Assembly: GCA_003615045.1 (NCBI GenBank)
Contig: ML014260.1
Coordinates: forward strand, 1-45,794
DNA: 45,794 nucleotides
Reading direction: 5' to 3'
From: Caulochytrium protostelioides
Lineage: Eukaryota > Chytridiomycota > Caulochytriomycetes > Caulochytriales > Caulochytriaceae
Each line of letters begins with the position of its first letter. Position 1 is the first letter of the stretch. Of this stretch, positions 1 to 8,771 are shown one piece after another. Under the pieces are notes generated by a model that saw only the letters and a list, made by a program, of their open reading frames with translations, was not told where the DNA came from and made no database searches. Made by a program: the position numbers and the translations under genes.

Positions 1-7
1 GGGGAGA

Positions 8-889
8 ATGAAGCCTGAGACGATCCGTCAGATCACTGAGACGCAGAATGCTTTTGACGAGGTGCTGGCCACCATGGTCTCATCGGATCCGTTTGATCCG
101 TCCCAGGTCGACCTAGATGCTATTCTTCCCGAAGTGGATGATGTGGCACGAGTGCCAATCCTCAGCAACCCCTTGTTTGTTCGTCAGCTCATCAACGCCA
201 TACTCGGCCAACTGACGATTGCGCAGCTTCAGCTCGGCATCCCGGAACGCTTCCATCCGTGGGTACGCAAAATGCGCGAGCCCGCGACGGATGCGCAGTC
301 AAAAGAGTACCAATCCCTCGTCGACAAGTTTGTTCAGGACGTCGACATTGCCGCCACCCATGTGCTCCAGCACCGAGACCCCTTCGCGCCTATCGTCGAC
401 CCTTCCGTCATCATACCGACGGCCCCGCGGGACATTGGGGGCCGACTCATGTTCTACGACAAGCATGATTACAATCTGCCCGAGACGATCTTGTCCCGGG
501 ACGATCTCGACAATGATTCGTATCCATCGCGACCGCTCGAACTTGTAGACGTTGTGCGCAGTGTACCCGACCTGCTCAGCTCGCCCCTCCTTGCGACCTC
601 GATGTCGGACATCTGCCAGCCACCTGCGGCAGTCGAGTCGGAAGAAGACTCGTTCAACTTTGTCTTGTCGCTGCGTCCCTGGCCGATGTCGGCCGTGCTG
701 GATGCGCCTGATGTGGTGACCGGCTTCATTCCGAATGTGAACGCCGCCGCCGCCCGCACGGGCTCGTCGCTCTCGTCCTTGCCGTCTTTTCCGCCCGGTC
801 GATCTTATTCAACCTCCGACGAACCCACCAAGGTAACCGGAAACGGTGAGTCACATCTTTTCTGGGAACAGTGGAAACACAGTCAATGA
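8..889 (+). CDS. Orphan family protein, copy A (probably 5'-partial)
   Basis: I do not recognise this family. The frame is open to the left window edge (two codons precede the ATG at 8). In the related gene at 3827-4717 the matching region lies inside a longer frame, so the true start may be upstream of the window. The 293-residue product is mostly helical and soluble-looking, with no membrane segment. A conserved block at about residues 50-115 contains NPLFVRQL, a GIP turn, PWV and FVQDVDIAA. The last residues carry FWEQW, matching FWSQW at the end of copy B. Both copies also share a CQPP motif. It ends at TGA. Function is unknown; copy B lies behind a signal-peptide ORF, so secretion is possible by analogy only. 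That it is coding is supported by conservation between the copies at protein level. Confidence 0.75.
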   Translation: MKPETIRQITETQNAFDEVLATMVSSDPFDPSQVDLDAILPEVDDVARVPILSNPLFVRQLINAILGQLTIAQLQLGIPERFHPWVRKMREPATDAQSKEYQSLVDKFVQDVDIAATHVLQHRDPFAPIVDPSVIIPTAPRDIGGRLMFYDKHDYNLPETILSRDDLDNDSYPSRPLELVDVVRSVPDLLSSPLLATSMSDICQPPAAVESEEDSFNFVLSLRPWPMSAVLDAPDVVTGFIPNVNAAAARTGSSLSSLPSFPPGRSYSTSDEPTKVTGNGESHLFWEQWKHSQ

Positions 890-3166
890 ACGGTCGGGTG
901 GTTTCGACCCGCTCGGACCCATTGCTACGCCAAAGCCGCCTTCTCAAAACTTTCGACCTGTCGAGGTCTGCTGGGTTCTCGTCGGGCATCCGCCGCTCCG
1001 CGAGAAGCTACGGGGACGTCGCGGACGCCATCTTTGACGCCGAGTCTGTTGTAAGCGACGTCACGCCTGCTGGGGCCTCATGGGGCGCGCCGTCGCCATG
1101 GCGAGGCCGGATGCAGCGTCAGTGTGCCAACCCCCCCGCCGGGGCGGCGGATGCCCGCGTCAGCGCGGATCTGCGCCCGCCGATGTGGTGCCAAACGATG
1201 GTCCACAGCCTGTGCATGTGCATGTGCATGTGCATGTGGTGAAGCCCCTGCCATCGCCGCCGCCGCCATCGATTGAAAGACGGCGTCGACCGAAAGTCCG
1301 CTACTGTAACGTCGTGTCCGCCGACATCACATGAGTCTTTCGCCATTCGCCAGAGTCGTCGATGTGCTTGGGTAGCCGCGAACAGCGACTTCCACGGCGT
1401 TGGCAGCGTTGAAGACGGTCGATATTGCCGCTGACACCAGCCGTGTTGGGCTGGGGTCTAGACCCTGTCGTTTGGGGTCGCTCGTGTGATGGCGTGATGT
1501 CGCTCCAGCTGGCCTGCCTGGATCGGAAGTCAGGGCGGGAACGTGCTTGGCGATCACGGAACGGTCACACCGGACAAGACGGTGACCCAAGGCCGAGACG
1601 TGACAAGAGGCCGGCGTCATAGCCGCCGCTCGGCTCCGCTCGGCTCCGCTCGAATACCCGATCGTAGTTTCGACCATGGAAGGCCCTGTGTCTGGTCTAG
1701 GTCCCTCATCACATGGAAGTCTGCGGAAAGCAGCGCCTGCTGTGATTCCGCCCTCGGCATTCCAGGTCCTCTCCGGTGGGGAGCGACGGCGATGTCGACC
1801 TAGGAGACATCATCCACCATCGCTCGGACGACACGGCATATCTCGGTCGGCCATGATGATAACGGCACGGACTGGAGTGCCTTCGTAGCGGCAAAGACCC
1901 AGCCGCTACAGGTACAAGTAGCTAGGAGGGTGTCGGGCTCACCCAAAAGGGTGAGAGCATCCTTGACCCGAAGGGGTTTCAAAAATTTTAGGAAACAATC
2001 GAGATAAGAGCGAGAGGTTGGCAGCCCTGCCGTTGGCTGTCGGGGTGCCAACGCCGCTGTGCGCCGAGATATTTATGGGATGACCGGTCGCGGCGGTCGA
2101 GGTTTCAGGGTGGGCGCGGTGCCCCCTGTGGCAATGCTAGCCGCCTTCACAGGAGTCGGAGGTACCTCTGCCTTTATTCGGTCATTTTTTGGCCTTCAGG
2201 GTGTCTCTCGAGGCCATCCGCGTCGGTGCTGCGACCCGTCGGGACGCAGGTACGGATGGGGCACCAGAATCGGCCGCGGGGTCACCGGCGCCAACGAAGC
2301 TGCTGCCGAAGGCGGTGACTGGTGTTTTCGGCACATTTTCGTTATATCGGCCCATAAATCCCTGATCATCAGCCCATCCGCGTCGCCATCGTATGCCCAT
2401 CATCAGCCCATCGCCCATGCCTTCCGAATCACGGTTAAATCGCCGTCTCATCTTTGGTTAACGAAACAGGGCTGCCCGACCTGGGGCCCTCATCCCATTG
2501 TCTGGGATGTCTAGGACAAAACCACAGGCGCTTTATCGCTATTTTTGCAGAATGGGCTTGTGGAACTGGAACCAGCGTCATTGCGCTGAATGATGCTCGA
2601 ACAGTGGGCCGGGGAGACGGGCGGGCCGTCGGAGCTGCACCTCCGGGCCAACCCGGATTTTCTCGAAAGAGAGAATCCCCGTCGTCCCAGACTCATGGCC
2701 GCGTGGTCCTGACTGGGCCCAAGTGTCCATCGATGGCTCTGTCCAGGCGCTTCAGGACGACCGCGAGACAACATCGATCATTTCGGCACGGAGACGTTCG
2801 CTAGCTCGGTCGGCGCCAGCCCACGGCGAGCCATGGGAGCAGGGCCACATATATATCAGGCGTCGCGCCCGCGGGGTCGTAGGGACGGTCTGGCATCCCT
2901 CGGACGCCTCTGTGGTCGGATTAGACGGCGCCTACAAGCCACCCAGCTTCGTGGCATCCACGGGACGGGAATGTGGTTCTCCTTGCCTCACGCTTCGCCT
3001 TCGCCACTTCTCTCATTGTCCTCGCATCCTCTCCAGGCCTTTGACCGCGCCACCGCCACCCGACTGTCACGGCGCCACCTCGGTTTCCCGGCTGGCGGAC
3101 GGCGCCCATCCTCCCTTGCTGCGGACCGCTTCCCCGAGATCCTCGATCACCTCAGACCCGTGCGTC
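890..3166. other. Intergenic stretch between the two orphan-family genes
   Basis: About 2.3 kb with no ORF that resembles a protein family on either strand. It contains a short GTGCAT repeat near 1211 and a run of CATCAGCCCAT-like words around 2365-2415. The last part should hold the promoter and leader of the signal-peptide ORF at 3167. I see no tRNA or rRNA. Confidence 0.6.
1211..1239. repeat. GTGCAT hexanucleotide microsatellite
   Basis: About four and a half head-to-tail copies of a TGTGCA/GTGCAT hexamer. It is non-coding as far as I can see. Confidence 0.8.
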
Positions 3167-3817
3167 ATGGCCGTCTCTCCAAAGTATGCTTTCGCGCGCC
3201 GCGTGTGCCTGGTCCTTGCGCTTCTGTGCAGCGTGGTCCTCGTCGGCCACGCGGCGCCGCCCCCCATGCCCATGAAAGGCATGATGGAGTCCGCCATGCG
3301 GGCCTTTGGTGTTGACTCGATGGTCTCCGGTAGTGAGGAAGCCGCGGGGATGGCCGCGTCGGCCGTCGCTGGGTCCAGCGGCAACATCGCGGCGCCGAGC
3401 GGCGTGGAAAGCTTTGTGCCGCCCCGGCTCCAAAAGGCAATGACGGCCCCCGCCACCTTGGCCGGAACTGGAGCACTCCCGGCCCCGGTTGGCGCTGCGA
3501 AAAGTGTCACGGATGATGCCGCGGCGGCTTCCACAACGGAGGGCACCAACTCACTTGCGCTGCTTCTCCATTCGGAGCAGCCCGAGAGCGGTTTGAGCGT
3601 TCAGCAAAGCCGGCGCATCATCGCACTCGAGCAGCAGCTGAAGGACTCGTCTTTCCCGCTGTACTCGGGCCCGTTTAATAGGCTACCAATCGAAGACACG
3701 CCGTTCGATCTGATGCCCAAGGTCTATCCCTCGCGCCTGTTGGCGCAGTACTTAGTGTCGCAAGCCTGGGGCGCCAGCTTCCAGATCAAATCGGCTGCGG
3801 CGTTCCTGTACAAGTAG
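3167..3817 (+). CDS. Secreted protein ORF with signal peptide, ending at an in-frame TAG
   Basis: Starting at the ATG at 3167 the 216-residue product begins with a classical signal peptide: basic RR, then hydrophobic VCLVLALLCSVVLVG, then HAA as a likely cleavage site. A low-complexity Ala/Ser/Gly region follows to about residue 140. The last 60 residues (GPFNRL, DLMPKV, SRLLAQYLV) look like a weak, partial copy of the block seen in the orphan family (DPFD, AILPEV, NPLFVRQL). The frame stops at TAG 3815-3817, and the downstream paralogue ORF (3827) is in the same frame only three codons later. This may therefore be the 5' part of one gene with an in-frame stop, an undetected intron or a sequence error, rather than a separate gene. 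Function unknown. Confidence 0.55.
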   Translation: MAVSPKYAFARRVCLVLALLCSVVLVGHAAPPPMPMKGMMESAMRAFGVDSMVSGSEEAAGMAASAVAGSSGNIAAPSGVESFVPPRLQKAMTAPATLAGTGALPAPVGAAKSVTDDAAAASTTEGTNSLALLLHSEQPESGLSVQQSRRIIALEQQLKDSSFPLYSGPFNRLPIEDTPFDLMPKVYPSRLLAQYLVSQAWGASFQIKSAAAFLYK

Positions 3818-3826
3818 TCTCTGGTG

Positions 3827-4717
3827 ATGTGTGATCAGTCGCGGTCCGGCACGCTTTCCCAGCATTTGACGGATGCAGCGATGAAACATATCGAGCAGAC
3901 GCATGAAAAGTTTTCTTCGTTGCTGAACACGATGCCCCAAGATTCGTCAATCCCGGCGCAGCCGAGAGCGCTTCTCCCGCGTATGCCGGATGAATTCCAA
4001 AAGTTGTTGCTCGAGAATCCGCTTATTGTGCGCGTCCTTGTTTGGGCCACGATCGGCCGGATGACGGCGAACCTGCTCGAATATGGGATTCCGTGGCAGC
4101 TCTGGCCATGGGTGATCAAGTCGCGCCAACCTGCTTCCCCACTCGAAAAGGCGCAGTTCATGCGGGTCTTAGGCAAGTTCCAGAACGACGTCGATCTGGC
4201 TGCGATCGAAGTGGCTCAGCAAGGCGCCGGGTTCGATCCCGCGACGGCGCCCGGCGGTCATTTGCCCCAAGGTGGTCGCGCGCGCTTTTACGATTTCGAT
4301 AATGCCAACGTGACTCCGGTGAGCGTGCTGGGCTCGGTGAGACGCCTCACGACGTCGTCGTTCGATCCCCAGGAGCCGCTGCCTGAGTTTAGCCATCTCC
4401 TGCTCACCACGCCCGACCTCATCCTTAACATGCCCTCGAACCCCAAGGGATGCCAGCCGCCCACGACAGAGGGGACGATCGAGGAGACGCATAACTTCTT
4501 GCTGGGGATGCTTCCCATGTCGAAGCACGCGATGAAGCGGAACTACCGGACAGCTCCCCCAGATCTCGAACAGTATACGCGCCAGCTGCCCATCACCTAT
4601 GGGAACGAGGTCATGCACTTGCGGCCCGCCCCCACGTTGCCCTTGGCGGCTGGCCGTGCGCAAGAGGAGATGTCGGAAACGAATCAGTTCTGGTCGCAGT
4701 GGCTGCCCAAAAACTAA
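3827..4717 (+). CDS. Orphan family protein, copy B
   Basis: This 296-residue frame from ATG 3827 is a clear relative of the gene at 8-889. Shared features in the same order are an N-terminal THEKF/TQNAF helix, the ENPLIVRVLV block, GIPW with PWV, KFQNDVDLAA, an RFYD/MFYD motif, TTPDL, CQPP and a C-terminal FWSQW. No membrane segment is visible. The frame is continuous with the signal-peptide ORF ending at 3817, apart from the TAG, and codons between the TAG and this ATG are open. The ATG at 3827 may therefore not be the native start; a secreted product of about 510 residues would result if the stop were bypassed or absent. It ends at TAA 4715-4717. No known family recognised. Confidence 0.75.
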   Translation: MCDQSRSGTLSQHLTDAAMKHIEQTHEKFSSLLNTMPQDSSIPAQPRALLPRMPDEFQKLLLENPLIVRVLVWATIGRMTANLLEYGIPWQLWPWVIKSRQPASPLEKAQFMRVLGKFQNDVDLAAIEVAQQGAGFDPATAPGGHLPQGGRARFYDFDNANVTPVSVLGSVRRLTTSSFDPQEPLPEFSHLLLTTPDLILNMPSNPKGCQPPTTEGTIEETHNFLLGMLPMSKHAMKRNYRTAPPDLEQYTRQLPITYGNEVMHLRPAPTLPLAAGRAQEEMSETNQFWSQWLPKN

Positions 4718-6795
4718 GACCACATGCGCTTGCGGCCCGCCTACAACCCAACACGGTTCCGTCAGCGCTTGTCGTGCGCACGACGACGACGTGGAAAAGC
4801 ATCAGTTCTAGCGTGATGAGATTGCTTCCAGTCGCCTGTCTTTTTTGGGTCAAGCCTCACGCCGTGGTACCGGCCCGTCGCCCCGGTTTCGGGACTCTGG
4901 CTGGCCGCATCCCCCGTGGCCATTCGTCAAGCCATCACGACGGGCGCCCGTGCCTCATTTTGGTTTCATCATCTAATTTTTCACGACACCGCTCTTTGCC
5001 TTTTGAGGGAGGGGACCAGGAAGGGACGCCGCAGGGAGGCGCAGCACGGGCCAGGAGCGTTGCGGGAGCATGTGCGAGGAGCCGCGGTGGTGCGTCTGCC
5101 GCCGAGCGGGGGGGTCTGACCGACTGCGGCGGCGAGCTGCGGCGGCGAGCTGCGGCTGCGGGCTGCGGTGCCAACCGCCGTTCCTAGCGCCCTCAATGGC
5201 TCGGCCATGCAGGGCGATGCGACCGCTGACAGCAGGGTCGCGCCGTTGCCCGCGTTCGGATCGCGCCCGGCGCGACCCAGCAGGTCTGTCGTCGCGCGAC
5301 TGGGGCATCCCGCGGATTCCCGCGGGGAAGCGATGGCGGAGGCGCCATGCTCGGATCGTCGGCGCCAGGTGGGCATGGGATGCAATGCGCTGCCGTATGA
5401 TGCGATGCGATGCACTGCGGCGGGGGGCGAGGCGAAGCGAGGCGAAACGAGGCGAGGCGAAGCGAGCCGCGACGAGGCGCGACGGCCGGCCCTCGACGCG
5501 CTCCCCACGACACAGGCATAGGCGTAGGCGCAGGCGTGAGCCCCGAGCGAGCCGGAGGCCGCGAGGTCATCCGAGGCCGTGACCATCGGAGCCGGAAGCC
5601 GGAGTCGCGCGGGGTCGCGCTCGGCCAAGCGCCCGGCCAAGGCAGACGATGGGTGGCGTGGCCGGCCCGTCCCGTGCCATCCCGGCCCATCTCTCCTCCA
5701 AGGAATCAGGACAGGGCGCCGCAGCTGCCAAGCCATGCCGCACGCGATAAGCACTGGGAGCCGACGGCCCTGGCCACGGCCGAGAGCCCGGCCCGTGGCA
5801 TCGGCTCGCATCGTAGCGTCTCGTATCGGCTCGCATCGGCGGTGGGAGCGTCTCGCATCGTATCGCAGCATCTGGTGCAGCTGCAGGATGGACCCGATGG
5901 TATAGAGCGACAGAAGTCATCTGTCCACGTGCCGCATCACGCCATCCGGTGATGCTGATGATGGGCACACGCATGCCTCGGGCATCGACGAATCGCCGTC
6001 GCTGCTTGTCGCGACTCTCGTGACCCCGCTGTCCTCATCGCCGCCGCCGTCATTGTCATTGTCGTTGTCGTTGCCATCGCCATCGTCATCATCACCGGCA
6101 TTGTCATCGCCTCTTTGCAAGCGTGGTTTTGACTTCGAATCTCTCCCTTCACGGTACGTCCTTCCCTCCTACGACCACGGGCGCCCGCGACCCCGAGTCC
6201 GACGGTTATCCACGACTGTCCGCACCGGTCTATTCCCAATGTGTTTTTTGCCGTGTGTGCGTGCATGCATGCGACAGAAGCGCTGGCCTTTTACCACGCG
6301 AACGCGAGCGGCCTTTCATCTGCCGGAACGCGCGACCGCTGCCGCGGCCTTGACCCCTCGGGCATCAGAAACGTTTGGCCACGCTGTTCGGGACATGGCG
6401 TGTCGCCCGCCCGAGCCCGTCCAGAGCCGCCGACGAGCTCAGGATCGTCGCCGTGGCCAGCCAAACATGGGGTTGCCGTGACTTGCGCAGCTCTCGCGGG
6501 ATCGGTGTCGGGAGGGGTCGCGGCTGCCCGTGGCTTCAGGCTCATGACCCCCGGGGAGCATACGCATGGGCCACCGTCTGTCACAGTGCGCATGGCTTGA
6601 CGATGGGGCATCGTCACCGGATCAGCAGCGATCAGCATGCCCGTCATCTTCCCACCCTCACGCTGGTCCCGATCACGCGTTGCCGATTGGGATCCTACGT
6701 GTCAAAAGCAAGTCCACTCACCTCATTTGGTTTTGTTTTCTTGGATGTAAACCTATGTTCGACATGGGCACGGCAGGCCGGCATTGCGAGCAGCC
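4718..6795. other. Repeat-rich intergenic region upstream of V-ATPase B
   Basis: About 2.1 kb without a convincing gene. It contains GATGC pentamers (5393-5412), an AGGCGAAGCG-type run (about 5428-5466), scattered GCATCG/CGTATCGG words (5800-5870) and a TCATTGTCGTTG-like stretch (about 6045-6110). Long frames here are R/P- or D/N-rich and follow these repeats. The final 100 bases are more AT-rich and should contain the V-ATPase B leader. Confidence 0.6.
5393..5466. repeat. GATGC and AGGCGAAGCG pentamer-type repeats
   Basis: Three GATGC units are followed after a short gap by alternating AGGCG/AAGCG/AAACG pentamers. The same GATGC/GCATC theme returns near 11.6, 26.2 and 29.0 kb. Confidence 0.7.
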
Positions 6796-8452
6796 ATGGA
6801 CCCCCGTATTACGAAGCATGAGGCCGCTGCCATCAACGCGGCGGCTGCGGCCCGCAACTATGCGATCGAGCCACGCACCGGTATGTGATTTCCTTTGATT
6901 TGATCCCGTCGCCTTTCGGGGAGGAGAGTGGCATAGCAGGGTAAAACTCACCAACGCGACCCTTTTTTTTCGCTTGACGTGACCAGACTACCGCAGCGTT
7001 TCCGGCGTGAACGGCCCGCTGGTCGTGATGGAAAACATCCGCAACGCCAAGTACAACGAGATTGTGGAACTGACGCTGCCGGACGGCACGAAGCGCAGCG
7101 GCCAAGTGCTGGAGGCGCAGGGCAAGAAGGCGATTATCCAGGTCTTTGAGGGTACGGCAGGCGTGGATGTCAAAGCCACGCGCGTGGAGTTCAAGGGCGA
7201 CGTGCTCCGCATGCCGGTCAGCGAGGACATGCTGGGCCGCATCTTCAACGGGTCCGGGAAGCCGATCGACCGCGGGCCGGCGGTGCTGGCCGACGACTAC
7301 TTTGACATCAACGGGCAGCCGATTAATCCGTACTCGCGCATCTACCCGGAGGAGATGATCCAGACGGGCATTTCCGCGATCGACACGATGAACTCGATTG
7401 CGCGTGGCCAGAAGATCCCGATCTTCTCCGCGGCGGGTCTCCCGCACAACGAGATTGCCGCGCAGATCTGTCGCCAGGCGGGTCTGGTGCAGCGCATCGA
7501 CAAGGGCGTCATCGACGGCCACGAGGACAACTTTGCCATTGTGTTCGGCGCGATGGGCGTCAACATGGAGACGGCGCGCTTCTTCAAGCAGGACTTTGAG
7601 GAGAACGGCTCGCTCGAGCGCGCGACGCTGTTCATGAACCTCGCCAACGACCCGACCATCGAGCGCATCATCACCCCGCGTCTCGCGCTCACGACCGCCG
7701 AGTACTACGCTTACCAGCTCGAGAAGCACGTGCTAGTGATCTTGACGGACATGTCCTCGTATGCCGACGCCTTGCGTGAGATTTCGGCCGCCCGTGAAGA
7801 AGTGCCGGGTCGTCGCGGCTACCCCGGCTACATGTACACGGACTTGTCGACCATCTACGAGCGTGCCGGCCGTGTCCAGGGCCGCAACGGTTCGATCACC
7901 CAGATCCCGATTCTCACGATGCCCCAGGACGACATCACCCACCCGATCCCCGACTTGACGGGCTACATCACGGAGGGCCAGATCTTCATCGACCGCCAGA
8001 TGCACAACCGCCAGATCTACCCGCCCATCAATGTGCTGCCGTCGCTGTCGCGTCTGATGAAGTCCGCGATCGGCGAGAAGCTGACCCGCAAGGACCACGG
8101 CGACGTCAGCAACCAGCTCTATGCCAAGTACGCCATCGGCAAGGACGCCGCCGCGATGAAGGCCGTCGTTGGCGAGGACGCGCTCTCGCAGGAAGACAAG
8201 CTCGCCCTCGAGTTCCTCGACAAGTTCGAGAAGACCTACGTCGCCCAGGGCCTCACAGAGGGCCGCACCATTTTCGAGGGTCTCGACCTCGCGTGGTCCC
8301 TGCTGCGCATCTTCCCCAAGGAGATGCTCAACCGCATCCCGCAGAAGGTCATTGCCGAGTTCTACCAGCGTGCCCGCAAGGGGGCCAAGGGCGCTGCCGA
8401 GGCCAGTGGCATGAGCGGCATCCACGGCACGCCCGTCACCGCCGAGGCCTAA
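6796..8452 (+). CDS. VMA2: V-type proton ATPase subunit B (two exons)
   Basis: This is the non-catalytic nucleotide-binding B subunit of the V1 sector, which drives proton pumping into vacuoles and endosomes. Exon 1 is 6796-6880 and exon 2 is 6987-8452, giving 516 residues, close to the family's usual ~500. The 106-base intron starts GTATGT and ends in a T-rich tract and CAG; splicing makes a Asp codon in [13 protein letters not shown]. Exon 2 matches B subunits almost throughout: [113 protein letters not shown] and [16 protein letters not shown]. The start is fixed by [10 protein letters not shown] in a good context (gcagccATGG). An assembly factor for the same pump lies at 32853-33899. Confidence 0.97.
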
Positions 8453-8771
8453 ACACCCTTCATCTGCAATCGTTGGTACAGCGATGCCGCTCGCCGGTGA
8501 AACCGTCATCGTTGGCGTCGTCGGTTCGTCGGTTCGTCGCCGCTCGCTCGCTAAGCCGCATGCGTGCATGTCGCCCATTTCTTTCTTTTGTTCTCCCGTC
8601 CTCCTCTCTTCTTGGTCTTTTCTCGCTTATGTTGTTGGATCCATCTTTTTTTGATTTTACATGCTTTTCTTTCTTTTTTTTTATCGGCGCTAGAACGCGC
8701 ATCGTCATGGCAGAACAGGGATGGCGAGGGGAGACGCCCATGGTCGCATCCGCAGCGGGAAGAAGGCGGAT
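8453..8771. other. Convergent 3' intergenic region
   Basis: This lies between the ends of V-ATPase B (plus) and ALG9 (minus). A T/C-rich stretch at about 8575-8690 with several T runs is the only notable feature and could serve 3'-end formation. No gene seen. Confidence 0.6.

Noticed and set aside
3815-3817. TAG as a reassigned sense codon
   Set aside because: FEN1 and VTS1 in this window end at TAG at their expected C-termini, so TAG acts as a stop.
3808-3838. A 31-base GT...AG intron that would remove the TAG between the two orphan ORFs
   Set aside because: It is very short and would put the downstream ORF out of frame. The donor does not resemble the others in the window.
5917-6120. Acidic Asp/Asn-rich minus-strand ORF
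   Set aside because: It follows a TCATTG/TCGTTG simple repeat and has no domain or conserved context.
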